Shown: positions 13,420 through 21,979 of the stretch, in pieces
Layout: every line of letters begins with the position of its first letter
How positions within the stretch are numbered: the stretch's first letter is position 1
DNA from: JANMMJ01 sp031373255
GTDB taxonomy: Bacteria > Pseudomonadota > Alphaproteobacteria > Rhizobiales > Aestuariivirgaceae
Reading direction: 5' to 3'
Length of the DNA stretch: 35,782 bases
Assembly: GCA_031373255.1 (NCBI GenBank)
Contig: JANMMJ010000205.1
Span: forward strand, 1-35,782
The notes under the pieces: model-generated
Told to the model about the DNA's origin: nothing
The model's input: the letters and a program-made list of their open reading frames with translations, nothing else
The model's database searches: none
Position numbers and translations under genes: made by a program

Positions 13420-13971
13420 TCACTTGATCAGGGCGGAAACCGCCTTGAAAGCCGCCGCCTCCGCATTGCCGACCAGCTCGAACACTGCCATCTCGGTATT
13501 GATGATGAAAACCCCATCCTGCCGCATCCGCTCCAGGGCGAGCCCAACCGAGGCAGTCGTGCGTGACGAAATGGCATCTGCCGCCACAAAGACGGCAAAA
13601 CCCGATTGCGCCATGTCGATTGCGGTCTGCAGCACGCACACATGCGCCTCGATCCCGGCAATGATGACCTGCGGCCGTCCGCGTTCATGCTGGCCTATGA
13701 AATGCGCCTTGATGGTATCGTCCCGCCAGCACGAGAAAACCGACTTCGCAAAAATCGGTGCATTGCCGATCTCAGCCTTCAACGGGGCAACTGTGTTTCC
13801 CAGCCCCTTCGGATACTGTTCCGATGCGGCCACCGGCACATCGAGCAACCGCGCTGCCTTGATCAGGATGGAACAGCGCAGTTCCGTCTCCTGCGCGTTC
13901 ACCATCGCCGGAAGCAGGCGTTCCTGCATGTCGACAAGAAGCAGGCTTGCCCGGTCCGCCGCGAGCAACAT
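13420..13971 (-). CDS. Isochorismatase-family cysteine hydrolase
   Basis: The 183-aa protein has the catalytic triad of the isochorismatase-like fold: Asp14 (LLVDMQERL), Lys77 (IFAKSVFSC) and Cys113 (GIEAHVCVLQTA). A cis-peptide-like region (IIAGIEAHVC) and the FVAADAISSRT block are typical. Members act as nicotinamidases, N-carbamoyl hydrolases or ureidoacrylate-type amidohydrolases. This one is of the short YcaC/hydrolase class and its substrate cannot be told. The ATG shares one base with the stop of the oligopeptidase gene (TGATG), so it is the third gene of the msrB operon. Confidence 0.87.
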   Translation of the reverse strand: MLLAADRASLLLVDMQERLLPAMVNAQETELRCSILIKAARLLDVPVAASEQYPKGLGNTVAPLKAEIGNAPIFAKSVFSCWRDDTIKAHFIGQHERGRPQVIIAGIEAHVCVLQTAIDMAQSGFAVFVAADAISSRTTASVGLALERMRQDGVFIINTEMAVFELVGNAEAAAFKAVSALIK

Positions 13972-16061
13972 CAGGCGAGTCCCGCCACCTTGAGCCCAAA
14001 GGCATAGACGAAGGCGACTTCCTTGAGCCGGTCAAAACGCCCCGAGGCGCCGCCATGTCCAGCACCCATGTTTGTCTTGAGCAGCAGCAAATTGTCGTTG
14101 GTCTTGATCTCGCGAAGCTTGGCCACCCATTTTGCCGGTTCCCAATAGGTCACCCGCGGATCGGTCAAGCCGCCCACGGCGAGAATATGCGGATAGGCCT
14201 TGGCCTCTACCCGGTCATATGGCGAATAGGCCGCGATCCTTTCATAGGCCGCTTTACTCTCCTTCGGATTTCCCCATTCCGGCCATTCCGGCGGCGTCAG
14301 GGGCAAAGTGTCGTCCAGCATCGTCGTCAGCACGTCGACAAACGGCACTTCGGCCACGATTCCATGAAACAGTTCGGGCGCCATGTTCGCCACGGCACCC
14401 ATCAGCATGCCGCCGGCACTTCCTCCTTGCGCCACAATGCTTCCCTTTCGCGTGAAATTTTCCGCGATGAGGTATTCCGCCGCCGCGATGAAATCGCGAA
14501 ACGTATTCATCTTGTATTCGAGCTTGCCGGTCTTGTACCACCGCCGTCCTTTTTCCTGGCCGCCGCGGATATGCGCGATGGCATAAATGAAGCCGCGATC
14601 GACAAGCGACAGGATGTTGGTGTTGAAGGCTGCCGGAATGCTGATGCCGTAGGACCCGTAGCCGTAAAGCCAAAGCGGCGCCGATCCGTCGAGCGCAGTG
14701 GATTTGCGGTAGAGCAATGTCACCGGCACCCGCTCGCCATCACGCGAAGCCGCATAAACCCGGCGCGTCACGTAGTTTGAGGCATCATGACCAGATGGCA
14801 CCTGCTGGGTCTTGCGCAACACACGCGTGCGGTCGCGCATGTTGTAGTCGAAAACCTGTGCCGGCGTGGTCATAGATGAATAGGTGAACCTCAAGATATC
14901 TGTGTCGTATTCGAGCATGTCGCCGAAGCCTAGAGAATAGGCCTCCTCGTCGAAGGCGATGCTGTGCTCTTCACCGCTGGCCATCTGGCGGATCACGATG
15001 CGGGGCAGGCCTTCCTCGCGCTCAAGCCGGATCAGCCAGTCCTTGAACACGATAAACGTTACAAGAAAGCATCCGGACCGATGGGCGATGAGGTCGCGCC
15101 AGTTTTCCTGCCGGGGATCGCTGACCGGAACCCGCATGAGTTTGTAATCTTCGGCGCCATCGAGGTTGGTCTTGATGATGAACTGGTCGTTCCAGTGCTC
15201 AATGTCATATTCCACGCCCTCCTGCCGCGCTGCAATCAGGCGCGGCTGTTGCGATGGCACGTCAGTCTCGATGATCCAGCATTCGGAAGTGTCGTGTGTG
15301 TGACTGTCGATGACGATGTATTTTTCCGAGTTGGTTTTGCCCACGCCGGTGAAAAAGCCCGTATCGTTTTCCTTGAACACCAGCATGTCGGCGGATTGCG
15401 GCGTGCCCAGCTCATGCCGGTAGGTTTCCAATGGCCGGTGGTTGTCGTCCTGCAGCGTGTAGAAGAAACTCTTGCCATCGGCGGACCATGTCGCACCTCC
15501 ACCAGTGTTTTCAAGAATGTCTTCAAGTTCCCTGCTGTTGGCGATATCCCGGACCTTGAGCGTATAGAACTCTGATCCCTTGTCGTCGAATGACCACGCG
15601 CCGAGCCTGTAGTCGGGTGACCGGCTCATGCCTCCCAGCCGGAAATAGGTCTTTCCGGCCGCGAGCGCATTTCCGTCAAGAAGTACGGTTTCATCGCCAC
15701 TGAGGTCGCGCAGCTTGCGGCAGAACACCGGCTGCTGCCCGCCCTGCACGAATTTCGAATAATAGGCATAGGGGCCATCGGGCGCGGGAACCGAACTGTC
15801 GTCCTCCTTGATGCGTCCCTTCATTTCCTGAAACAATTGCTCTTGAAGCGCCGACGTCCCGGCCATCACGTCTTCATGATAGGCATTCTCCGCTTCGAGG
15901 TAGGCCCGGATGTCGGACGGAAGCAGCGAGGGATCATGCATCACCTCCTGCCAGTTATTCGCCCTCAGCCACGCATAATCGTCACGCTTCTCAAAGCCGT
16001 GCCAATGTTCGGTCTTGGCCCGCTTCTCCGCCTTGGGCGGCAGCACTTTCGGTTTTTGCAT
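13971..16061 (-). CDS. ptrB: Oligopeptidase B (prolyl oligopeptidase family S9A)
   Basis: The 696-aa cytosolic serine peptidase cleaves short peptides after basic residues. The N-terminal part shows HGFEKRDDYAWLR, followed by a seven-bladed propeller region (~residues 70-400). The C-terminal α/β-hydrolase domain carries the triad Ser548 (GGSAGG), Asp634 (GGLTDPRV) and His669 (GAGHGG). The GYGSYGISIPAAFN and IAHIRGGQEKGRRWY blocks are those of oligopeptidase B. The start is the ATG at 16061, which shares a base with the msrB stop (TGATG); an upstream extension to 16112 would lie inside msrB. Co-expression with MsrB and an amidase suggests clearance of damaged or oxidised peptides, which is inference. 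Confidence 0.92.
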   Translation of the reverse strand: MQKPKVLPPKAEKRAKTEHWHGFEKRDDYAWLRANNWQEVMHDPSLLPSDIRAYLEAENAYHEDVMAGTSALQEQLFQEMKGRIKEDDSSVPAPDGPYAYYSKFVQGGQQPVFCRKLRDLSGDETVLLDGNALAAGKTYFRLGGMSRSPDYRLGAWSFDDKGSEFYTLKVRDIANSRELEDILENTGGGATWSADGKSFFYTLQDDNHRPLETYRHELGTPQSADMLVFKENDTGFFTGVGKTNSEKYIVIDSHTHDTSECWIIETDVPSQQPRLIAARQEGVEYDIEHWNDQFIIKTNLDGAEDYKLMRVPVSDPRQENWRDLIAHRSGCFLVTFIVFKDWLIRLEREEGLPRIVIRQMASGEEHSIAFDEEAYSLGFGDMLEYDTDILRFTYSSMTTPAQVFDYNMRDRTRVLRKTQQVPSGHDASNYVTRRVYAASRDGERVPVTLLYRKSTALDGSAPLWLYGYGSYGISIPAAFNTNILSLVDRGFIYAIAHIRGGQEKGRRWYKTGKLEYKMNTFRDFIAAAEYLIAENFTRKGSIVAQGGSAGGMLMGAVANMAPELFHGIVAEVPFVDVLTTMLDDTLPLTPPEWPEWGNPKESKAAYERIAAYSPYDRVEAKAYPHILAVGGLTDPRVTYWEPAKWVAKLREIKTNDNLLLLKTNMGAGHGGASGRFDRLKEVAFVYAFGLKVAGLA

Positions 16062-16465
16062 CAATCGGTCTTCTTGTCGGGATCGAGCGTCATTGCAACG
16101 CCGTTCATGCAATAGCGAAGCCCCGTCGGCTTTGGGCCATCCGGAAAGACATGGCCGAGATGCGAATCACAGGCGGCACACCTGACCTCCGTCCGGCGGG
16201 AAAACCACGAGTTGTCCTCGTGCTCGCTCACGGAATCCTTTGACGAAGGGGCATAGAAACTCGGCCAGCCGGTGCCAGAATCATACTTTGCCTCGGAGCG
16301 GAACAGATCAGCCCCGCAGCCTGCGCATTTGTACATGCCCGGCGTATTGTCCTGATAGGATGGGTGCGAGAACGCCCGTTCGGTGCCGTGCTTGCGGGCA
16401 ACTTGATAGGCCTCGGGCGAAAGATGGGCGCGCCACTCTGCGTCAGTCTTTTCAATTTTGCTCAT
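16061..16465 (-). CDS. msrB: Peptide-methionine (R)-S-oxide reductase MsrB
   Basis: The 134-aa enzyme reduces methionine-R-sulfoxide in proteins. Two zinc CxxC pairs are present (Cys47/Cys50 in CAGC and Cys96/Cys99 in CAAC). The catalytic Cys119 lies in LRYCMNGVAM, with SGTGWPSF and HLGHVFPDGPKPTGLRYC blocks intact. No signal peptide is present, so it is cytoplasmic. The ATG at 16465 has GAGGAT upstream. The gene is first in a three-gene chain with ptrB and an isochorismatase-family hydrolase and is divergent from the Kef antiporter gene across a 127-bp spacer containing a palindrome. Confidence 0.95.
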   Translation of the reverse strand: MSKIEKTDAEWRAHLSPEAYQVARKHGTERAFSHPSYQDNTPGMYKCAGCGADLFRSEAKYDSGTGWPSFYAPSSKDSVSEHEDNSWFSRRTEVRCAACDSHLGHVFPDGPKPTGLRYCMNGVAMTLDPDKKTD

Positions 16466-16535
16466 GGGGATCCTCTTTGATGGCTCCTAATGTGGGGGTT
16501 TTACCCCTCAACGCGCAAGCCCGCTCACTGGATCG

Positions 16536-16552
16536 TGTGAATACACTTCACA
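16536..16552. promoter_or_regulatory. Palindrome TGTGAA-N5-TTCACA between msrB and kef genes
   Basis: A perfect 6-5-6 inverted repeat lies in the 127-bp divergent spacer, 41 bp before the antiporter start and 71 bp before msrB. Its size fits an operator for a dimeric regulator acting on one or both genes. It is one base too long between the TGTGA and TCACA cores for a CRP site. A weaker GGGG-N6-CCCC hairpin lies closer to msrB at 16492-16505. Confidence 0.4.
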
Positions 16553-16592
16553 TCCTGCTCCGCTTCTTACAAACTGTGGCAGAGGAGAATTC

Positions 16593-18410
16593 TTGGAAAC
16601 ACACGCCAATCTGTTTGAATACAAGGAACTGCTGGTCATCCTGCTTGCAGCGGGCGTGGTCATTCCGTTGTTTCACCGGTTGGGGATCAGCTCGGTCCTG
16701 GGATTTCTGCTGACTGGTATTCTGATTGGCCCGTCCCTGTTGGGCCAGTTGCTCGGCGATTATCCTTGGCTTCGCTACGTCACCATCGAGCGCCCGGAGG
16801 ACGTAAAGGCCCTGGCCGATCTCGGCGTGGCTTTTCTACTTTTCATGATCGGCATCGAACTCTCCTTCGAACGCCTGATGACCATGCGCCGGCTCGTTTT
16901 CGGTCTGGGCGGAATGCAGATCGTAGGCTCCGCTCTGATCATTACACTCTTGCTGTATGCGGCAGATTTCCCGCCCATCGAAGCCGCCGTGATCAGCCTC
17001 GCGCTGTCACTGTCCTCAACCGCGATCGTCATTCAGCTACTCTCTGACGAGAAGCGATTGGGCACCCAGACTGGCCGCCGCGCCTTTTCCGTTCTTTTGA
17101 TGCAGGATCTTGCGGTTATTCCAATCCTGCTCCTCACGTCCATCCTTGGCGCCCGCACCGACGGACCCATCCTCACGGGCTTTCTTCAGGCGCTGGGCGA
17201 GGCGGCACTGGGATTGGCATTGATTTTCCTGGTAGGCCGCTTTCTTCTGCGCCCCCTGTTGCGCATGGTGGCCAAAACCCGGAGTGCGGATCTGTTTATG
17301 GCCGCAACTTTGCTGGTGGCCGTAGGTGCGGGAATGCTGGCCACTGCTGCCGGCCTGTCGATGGCAATGGGCGCGTTCATGGCGGGCTTGCTGATTGCCG
17401 AAACCGAGTTTCGCCGCGAGGTCGAGGCCATCATCGAGCCGTTCAAGGGCCTCATGCTCGGCGCCTTCTTCATGCTGGTCGGTATGGCCATTGATCTCGC
17501 TGAAGTGGCAGCACACCCGCTTGTCGTTCTGGGTCTGGCGGCAACATTGATCGCGGCAAAATTCGTGGTTGTCCTGGCGGCGGGATGGATCATGCGGATT
17601 GCACCGGCGAGCCTCGTCGAGACCGCCCTGCTGCTGGGTCCTGGTGGTGAGTTTGCCTTCGTGATCCTGGGATCGGCGGCAAGTTTCGGCCTCATCTCCA
17701 GGTCGTCCAACGAAACCGCGCTGATCGTGGTATCGATTTCAATGCTCGCCATCCCGCTCTTCGCCAGGCTGGGTAAGAAGGTCACTCGCTCGCTGGTAAA
17801 AACCGGCGCATTGCCGCCGGAAGCGCTGGTCACGCCGCCCGGAGATCAGGCCACCAGGGTCATCGTTGTCGGCTACGGCCGGGTCGGCAAATTGATCGGT
17901 GAAATGCTGAAGGAGAATGGCATCGACTACGTCGCGGTCGAGGCCGATCCGGAAATCGTCGCGCGCGAACGAAAAGCCGGTAGCCCGATCTATTACGGCG
18001 ATGCCACCCGGTCGGAATTCCTGCGCCGTTGCGGCATTGCCAATGCCAAGGCCATGGCTGTAACTGTCAATGCACCTGGAAAAATCACAGAAATCGTCCA
18101 GGCAGCAAAGCGCGAGCGCAGCGATCTCCGGATCATCGCGCGCGCCCGTGACGAACGTCACGCCAAGCAGCTCTATGGCGAAGGCGTTACCGAGGCCGTG
18201 CCCGAAACCATTGAAGCAGCGCTGCAACTGGGTGAGGCAGTTCTCGTGGAGGCAGGTGTTGCCATGGGCCTTGCCATTGCCAGCGTACACGAACGCCGCG
18301 ACGGCTTCCGGCAGCTCCTCGGCAGGCCCAACCGGCGTGAGCAGCTTGATATGAGAAGGGCGAGGCGCGCGCGCACGTTAAAGCATTCTGAGCGTGTCCC
18401 TCCACCTTAG
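16593..18410 (+). CDS. Kef-type monovalent cation:proton antiporter (CPA2) with RCK domain
   Basis: The 605-aa inner-membrane protein has about 12 transmembrane helices over residues 8-385 followed by an RCK (TrkA-N) domain at ~420-540. Membrane motifs are those of KefB/KefC: LSLSSTAIVIQLL, QDLAVIPILL, SMAMGAFMAGLLIAETEFRREVEAIIEPFKGLMLGAFFMLVGM and GPGGEFAFVILG. The RCK Rossmann motif is VIVVGYGRVGKLIGEML. Such proteins exchange K+ (or Na+) for H+ and in enteric bacteria are gated by glutathione adducts. Glutathione gating here is not established, and no KefF/G partner is adjacent. The start is TTG at 16593, supported by AGAGGAG six bases upstream. The gene is divergent from msrB, an arrangement compatible with a shared stress response. 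Confidence 0.88.
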   Translation: METHANLFEYKELLVILLAAGVVIPLFHRLGISSVLGFLLTGILIGPSLLGQLLGDYPWLRYVTIERPEDVKALADLGVAFLLFMIGIELSFERLMTMRRLVFGLGGMQIVGSALIITLLLYAADFPPIEAAVISLALSLSSTAIVIQLLSDEKRLGTQTGRRAFSVLLMQDLAVIPILLLTSILGARTDGPILTGFLQALGEAALGLALIFLVGRFLLRPLLRMVAKTRSADLFMAATLLVAVGAGMLATAAGLSMAMGAFMAGLLIAETEFRREVEAIIEPFKGLMLGAFFMLVGMAIDLAEVAAHPLVVLGLAATLIAAKFVVVLAAGWIMRIAPASLVETALLLGPGGEFAFVILGSAASFGLISRSSNETALIVVSISMLAIPLFARLGKKVTRSLVKTGALPPEALVTPPGDQATRVIVVGYGRVGKLIGEMLKENGIDYVAVEADPEIVARERKAGSPIYYGDATRSEFLRRCGIANAKAMAVTVNAPGKITEIVQAAKRERSDLRIIARARDERHAKQLYGEGVTEAVPETIEAALQLGEAVLVEAGVAMGLAIASVHERRDGFRQLLGRPNRREQLDMRRARRARTLKHSERVPPP

Positions 18411-18426
18411 GTAAGTTCATCGCGCG

Positions 18427-18434
18427 TTAACCAT
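18427..18434. promoter_or_regulatory. TTAACCAT motif upstream of the DUF2336 gene
   Basis: TTAACCAT lies 91 bp before the DUF2336 ATG in the spacer after the antiporter gene. It resembles the second half (TTAACC) of the alphaproteobacterial CtrA-binding motif. Two more copies occur in this window, both intergenic (27272-27279 reversed, 30013-30020). Binding is unproven. Confidence 0.3.
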
Positions 18435-18511
18435 AACGCCAGCGCACCGGCCCCACTTAAGCAACTTTAGAAGCTTCCCTGTCTTTCTGTAGCCTAATGG
18501 AGGAGGATTTA

Positions 18512-18532
18512 GTGCGAGGCGTGAATGCTTGA
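18512..18532 (+). other. Six-codon upstream frame overlapping the DUF2336 start
   Basis: A very strong ribosome site (GGAGGAGG, 18499-18506) is spaced ideally for a GTG at 18512, not for the DUF2336 ATG at 18525. The GTG opens a six-codon frame (V-R-G-V-N-A) that stops at 18532, overlapping the ATG. This looks like a tiny leader frame feeding the main start by termination-reinitiation, or else a sequence error or recent frameshift at the N-terminus. Confidence 0.3.
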
Positions 18533-20792
18533 GCCTGCCGCGCGCGAAGACGGTCAAAGTACCGCCGGCGTGCAGCAATCGCACCATCTGGCAGCCGAAA
18601 CTGCGGCTAACCAGACGGACGGGGCTTTGCCCCAGAACCGCCGCGTAACGGCGGATTCCTTCCGTGCGCTCAAAGAGCGCCTAATGCAGAAAAAGCCAGT
18701 ATCTGGATTCACTGCTCCACCAGTGCTTGAGGCCGTTGACGCAATCGCTGTCAATCTGGCCGAATCGATTGGCGAAACGCCCGCACCAGAGCCGATTTTT
18801 ATTCCGGAGATCGACCAAATTGATCTTTCCCCGGTCATCGTAGCCGAAGAGCCGATTATTGAAGAGCCGCTGTTGCCGCCTGACAGTGTTACCGAAGTTA
18901 CCACCGACGTGGTGCCTGAAGTTGCCCAAGAGGTTGTTTCAGAGATCATTCCTGAACCGGTTCCGGAGTTAGTTGCCGAACCGGTATCGGCTCAAGAACC
19001 TCCGCGAAACGATTTCTGGAATCAGCTTCCGCCCTTACAGCCGCTTGAGACCAAGCAATTGCCGACAGTGCCGGAGCCGGAACCTGATCTGCCATCCGTG
19101 CCGGAGCCTGCGCCGAAAGCTGCGTGGTTCAGCAGTGCGCCTGCAACAACGCCCCCGGCGCCAGCGATCCCTCTAAAATCCGCATTGCAAGGCGTTCAGT
19201 CGGAAATGGACGCAATTCTGAGCGCCGTTTTCGGGGCAAAAGCCGAAACTTTCACAGTCCCGGATATGCCGTCCGTGGCGGCGCAGAAACCGCCGGTCGC
19301 AAAAAGCTGGTCCGTCAATGTTCCTCGTGCATCGGCAATTGAGCCAGCGCCCGCAATCGTAGAGCCCGAAATTTCCGCTCTGGGCGCCGATGAACCGGCT
19401 CCGTTGACTGCAGAGGCGCCGGATGAAATTGAATTGCCGGCCGGGCCAGTCGTGGTTCAGCCGGAAAGCGTTGTCGAGACTATCGAGTTGGCAACCGCTG
19501 AGCCAGAGGCTCTGGCTGCTGTTGAGGTCGAATCGGTTACCAGTGCCGAACCGGAAGCAAAGCCGCAGCCTGCTCCTGTGATGCCGCCGCCGTCCGACTT
19601 CATCACCGTCGAAGTCGATACAACCATCAAACGCGAACCTGCGCCTTCGCTGCTCCGCAAGCGAGACGCGGGTGCCGCCGATCCTTTTGCTCAGGCTCAG
19701 GTCCATGTCCAGGCCGCTGCTGGTCATTTGCCGCCAGTGGTAATTGGTGAACCCGACCCCCAGGCTGGTGAAACCGCGCGCTCTTTGCTCGACATGATGT
19801 CGGCCTCGGCCGCCATAGCCCAGCCTCAGGAGCGCGCTTTGGCGGCTGATACGCTCCTCCGCCTGATCCCGCGCATACCCGAAAAGATGCTGATCACCCT
19901 GGCCGACCGCGTTTCCATCATGGAAACGCCACCCCAGCTTCTGGTCACCCGCCTCATTCGTGATCCGCGCCCCGATGTGGCAGGCCCGCTGCTCGAGAAA
20001 GCCTCGCATATTCCCGACCGCGACCTTCTGACCGTGATCTCCGAGGGCGATCCCGCCAAATTGCGCATGATTGCCAGGCGCCGCCACATTTCGCCGGCCT
20101 TGGTTGATGGGCTTCTCGCTACCAATGACCCATCGGTGCTTCTGACATTGGTCCGGAACCCGGGTGCTGCGCCCTCCCACGAAGCCTTCCAGGCGCTTTG
20201 CGACCAGGCCAAGCTTCATCCTTCGCTGCAGGCCCCGCTGGTCACCCGCCAGGACACTCCCGCACCAACCGCTTTTGAGCTGTTCTGGTTCGTCCCCCCC
20301 GAATTGCGCCGATTCGTACTGTCGCGCTTCCTCACGGATTCCGAAAACCTCAACCGCATCCTGAAAATAGCAATGACCATGGGCGACGCCGAAGGTAAAT
20401 CGGTCGATCTGCTGGCGGAGCAGCAGTTTCCGGAGCGCAGCAGGGTAGAAAATCTCGTGACTTTGCTAGCCGAAGGCAAGACTGGTGAAGTGATCAGCGA
20501 GATGACCGAGATGGCGCAAATCTGTGATGCAACTGCACTCCGCATTATTTCAGACGGCGAAGGTGAACCTCTGACCATTATTCTCAAGGTCTTGGGTCTT
20601 TCCCGCGCAAAATTTGCTGATGCCTTGATAGCTCTGCAAGAATCAAAAATTGCAACCTTGCGTAAAGATAGAAATCCGACCGAGCTGCAGAGTATTTTTG
20701 ACTCGATGTCGTTCAATAAAGCCCGTGTATTGCTGACATACTGGGACTGGGCTGCGCAAAAGTCCGGTCCATATACACAGCTTGCTGCTTAA
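18525..20792 (+). CDS. DUF2336 protein with long Pro/Glu/Val-rich N-terminal region
   Basis: The 755-aa protein has two halves. Residues ~70-400 are low-complexity and probably disordered, with repeated E-P, P-E, V-P-E and A-P pairs. Residues ~430-745 match DUF2336 (PF10098), an α-helical repeat-like domain: TRLIRDPRPDVAGPLLEKASHIPDRDLLTVI, AKLRMIARRRHISPALVDGLLATNDPSVLLTLVRNPGA, and a C-terminal four-helix segment. DUF2336 proteins are largely limited to alphaproteobacteria and have no firmly established biochemical role. There is no signal peptide or membrane segment. The ATG at 18525 is 18 bases after a strong ribosome site that serves a six-codon frame better. The gene leads a regulatory cluster (mucR, PAS_5, DUF6456). 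Role as a scaffold or phospho-relay adaptor is conjecture. Confidence 0.82.
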   Translation: MLEPAAREDGQSTAGVQQSHHLAAETAANQTDGALPQNRRVTADSFRALKERLMQKKPVSGFTAPPVLEAVDAIAVNLAESIGETPAPEPIFIPEIDQIDLSPVIVAEEPIIEEPLLPPDSVTEVTTDVVPEVAQEVVSEIIPEPVPELVAEPVSAQEPPRNDFWNQLPPLQPLETKQLPTVPEPEPDLPSVPEPAPKAAWFSSAPATTPPAPAIPLKSALQGVQSEMDAILSAVFGAKAETFTVPDMPSVAAQKPPVAKSWSVNVPRASAIEPAPAIVEPEISALGADEPAPLTAEAPDEIELPAGPVVVQPESVVETIELATAEPEALAAVEVESVTSAEPEAKPQPAPVMPPPSDFITVEVDTTIKREPAPSLLRKRDAGAADPFAQAQVHVQAAAGHLPPVVIGEPDPQAGETARSLLDMMSASAAIAQPQERALAADTLLRLIPRIPEKMLITLADRVSIMETPPQLLVTRLIRDPRPDVAGPLLEKASHIPDRDLLTVISEGDPAKLRMIARRRHISPALVDGLLATNDPSVLLTLVRNPGAAPSHEAFQALCDQAKLHPSLQAPLVTRQDTPAPTAFELFWFVPPELRRFVLSRFLTDSENLNRILKIAMTMGDAEGKSVDLLAEQQFPERSRVENLVTLLAEGKTGEVISEMTEMAQICDATALRIISDGEGEPLTIILKVLGLSRAKFADALIALQESKIATLRKDRNPTELQSIFDSMSFNKARVLLTYWDWAAQKSGPYTQLAA

Positions 20793-20968
20793 GCAGTATT
20801 ACTTATCTTAGCGTAAGAAGTATGCACCTGCAGTTGCGGGTAGATTTTTGTCTTTTCACAAAGTAAAATTCAATTATAATTTGGATAAGAAAAGCCGAAA
20901 GAGCGCATTCGATGTGCCAAAACAATACACATTTGTAGCGGCGGGGAATTAGGAGGGATAAAGTACAG
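20793..20968 (+). promoter_or_regulatory. AT-rich mucR leader with -10-like TATAAT
   Basis: This spacer is much more AT-rich than its surroundings. A perfect TATAAT is present at 20875-20880; a matching -35 at 16-18 bases is not obvious. MucR/Ros regulators bind AT-rich DNA with T-A steps and repress their own genes, so this is the natural place for autoregulation. AGGAGGG at 20950-20956 precedes the mucR ATG at somewhat long spacing. Confidence 0.4.
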
Positions 20969-21379
20969 ATGGAAAACAAGAATGAACTTGTCGAACTGAC
21001 GGCAGAGATCGTGGCAGCCTATGTTGGCAATAATCCGGTGCCCCAATCTGATTTGCCAAAGCTGATCGGCGAAGTATATCGGTCGTTATCTGGCGCGGTT
21101 GGGGCTCCCGAGCAGAAAAAAGAAGAGCCGACAGAGTTGAGACCGGCAATACCGGTGCGGAAATCGGTCATGCCGGACTACATTATCTGTTTGGAGGATG
21201 GCAAAAAGTTCAAATCTTTGAAGCGTCATTTGCGCACTCACTATGCAATGACACCTGAGCAGTACCGCGAGAAATGGGATCTGCCCAGCGATTACCCCAT
21301 GGTAGCACCGAACTATGCCCAGGCCCGTTCCACGCTTGCAAAGCGCATGGGTCTTGGCCGCAAACGGGTCGGCGGCTGA
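20969..21379 (+). CDS. mucR: MucR/Ros family zinc-finger transcriptional regulator
   Basis: The 136-aa protein has the N-terminal oligomerisation segment (ELTAEIVAAYVGNNPVPQSDLPKLI) followed by a prokaryotic zinc finger, Cys74-X2-Asp77-X9-His87-X3-His91, in YIICLEDGKKFKSLKRHLRTHYAMTPEQYREKW. The tail is TLAKRMGLGRKRV. MucR proteins are H-NS-like silencers in rhizobia and Brucella. In Caulobacter they control CtrA-regulated cell-cycle and motility genes. Here mucR sits between a DUF2336 gene and a PAS_5 gene on the same strand, each with its own spacer (176 and 93 bp), so they may be co-regulated rather than a strict operon. Confidence 0.95.
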   Translation: MENKNELVELTAEIVAAYVGNNPVPQSDLPKLIGEVYRSLSGAVGAPEQKKEEPTELRPAIPVRKSVMPDYIICLEDGKKFKSLKRHLRTHYAMTPEQYREKWDLPSDYPMVAPNYAQARSTLAKRMGLGRKRVGG

Positions 21380-21472
21380 TATCCATTTGAACTCTTGCAG
21401 TCGAATCGGGCTGGATTCATAAAGGGATTGTTAACGCGCGCATAGTGATTCGAACGGCGGGGGGAGCTGCGA

Positions 21473-21967
21473 GTGGGGTTGGACAGGTCGCACATTGCGT
21501 TGCGAACGCAGTTGGTTGTGCCCGAGCAGCGGCAGCTTTTTGATTATTGGCTGGAAAAGGCCGGTGGACGCGAAATGCCGGCGCGCTCGGATGTCAGTCC
21601 GGCTCATTTTCCCCGCCTTCTTCCCTATATCAGCCTGATCGAAGTAGAGGGGCCCGCAGGACCTTACCGCGTTCGCCTGGCAGGCACCCGCTTGCGTGAT
21701 GTTTTCGACCGCGAGATCACCGGGCTGAGGCTCGATGAACTCGATTGGGGCGACAAGCGCGAATACTGGATGCAGGCGTACCGCCGCATCGTCACCGGGC
21801 GAAAGCCAGCGCAAGGAATCGTGCGTGGTCCAAGGGTCCACAAGGAGCATCTGGTGCAATACTGGCTTCGCCTGCCGCTCAGCGTCGGTGGCAAGGGCGT
21901 CGGCGTCATCTTGAGTTACGACGTGTTTCTCCCCATGGCCGAGACCATGGAATTGGCGACCGGATAG
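21473..21967 (+). CDS. PAS_5 (PF07310) domain protein
   Basis: The 164-aa protein is a single PAS-like domain. Blocks typical of PF07310 are LFDYWLEKAGGREMPARSDVSPAHFPRLLPYISLIEVEG, YRVRLAGTRLRDVFDREITGLRLDEL, and the C-terminal YWLRLPLSVGGKGVGVILSYD. There is no output domain, so it is a stand-alone sensor or adaptor. Ligand unknown. The GTG start has GGGGGAG upstream at normal spacing. A 7-bp inverted repeat (TCGAATC at 21401, GATTCGA at 21447) and a TTAAC lie in the 93-bp spacer after mucR, with no clear promoter. Such small PAS proteins are abundant in Hyphomicrobiales and are often found near regulators. Confidence 0.82.
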   Translation: MGLDRSHIALRTQLVVPEQRQLFDYWLEKAGGREMPARSDVSPAHFPRLLPYISLIEVEGPAGPYRVRLAGTRLRDVFDREITGLRLDELDWGDKREYWMQAYRRIVTGRKPAQGIVRGPRVHKEHLVQYWLRLPLSVGGKGVGVILSYDVFLPMAETMELATG

Positions 21968-21979
21968 TCTGTTTATTCC

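Noticed and set aside
16536..16552. CRP/FNR-type binding site
   Set aside because: The TGTGA and TCACA cores are seven bases apart rather than six, and the FNR TTGAT-N4-ATCAA pattern is absent. It is kept only as an unidentified palindrome.
18457..18471. Full CtrA box TTAA-N7-TTAA upstream of DUF2336
   Set aside because: The second half reads TAGA at N7 (TTAG at N6), so the full motif is not met. Only the separate TTAACCAT half-site is reported.
19173..20219. 348-codon minus-strand open frame opposite the DUF2336 gene
   Set aside because: Composition is typical of an antisense shadow (Arg, Gly, His-rich) with no recognisable motif, while the plus strand encodes a known domain.
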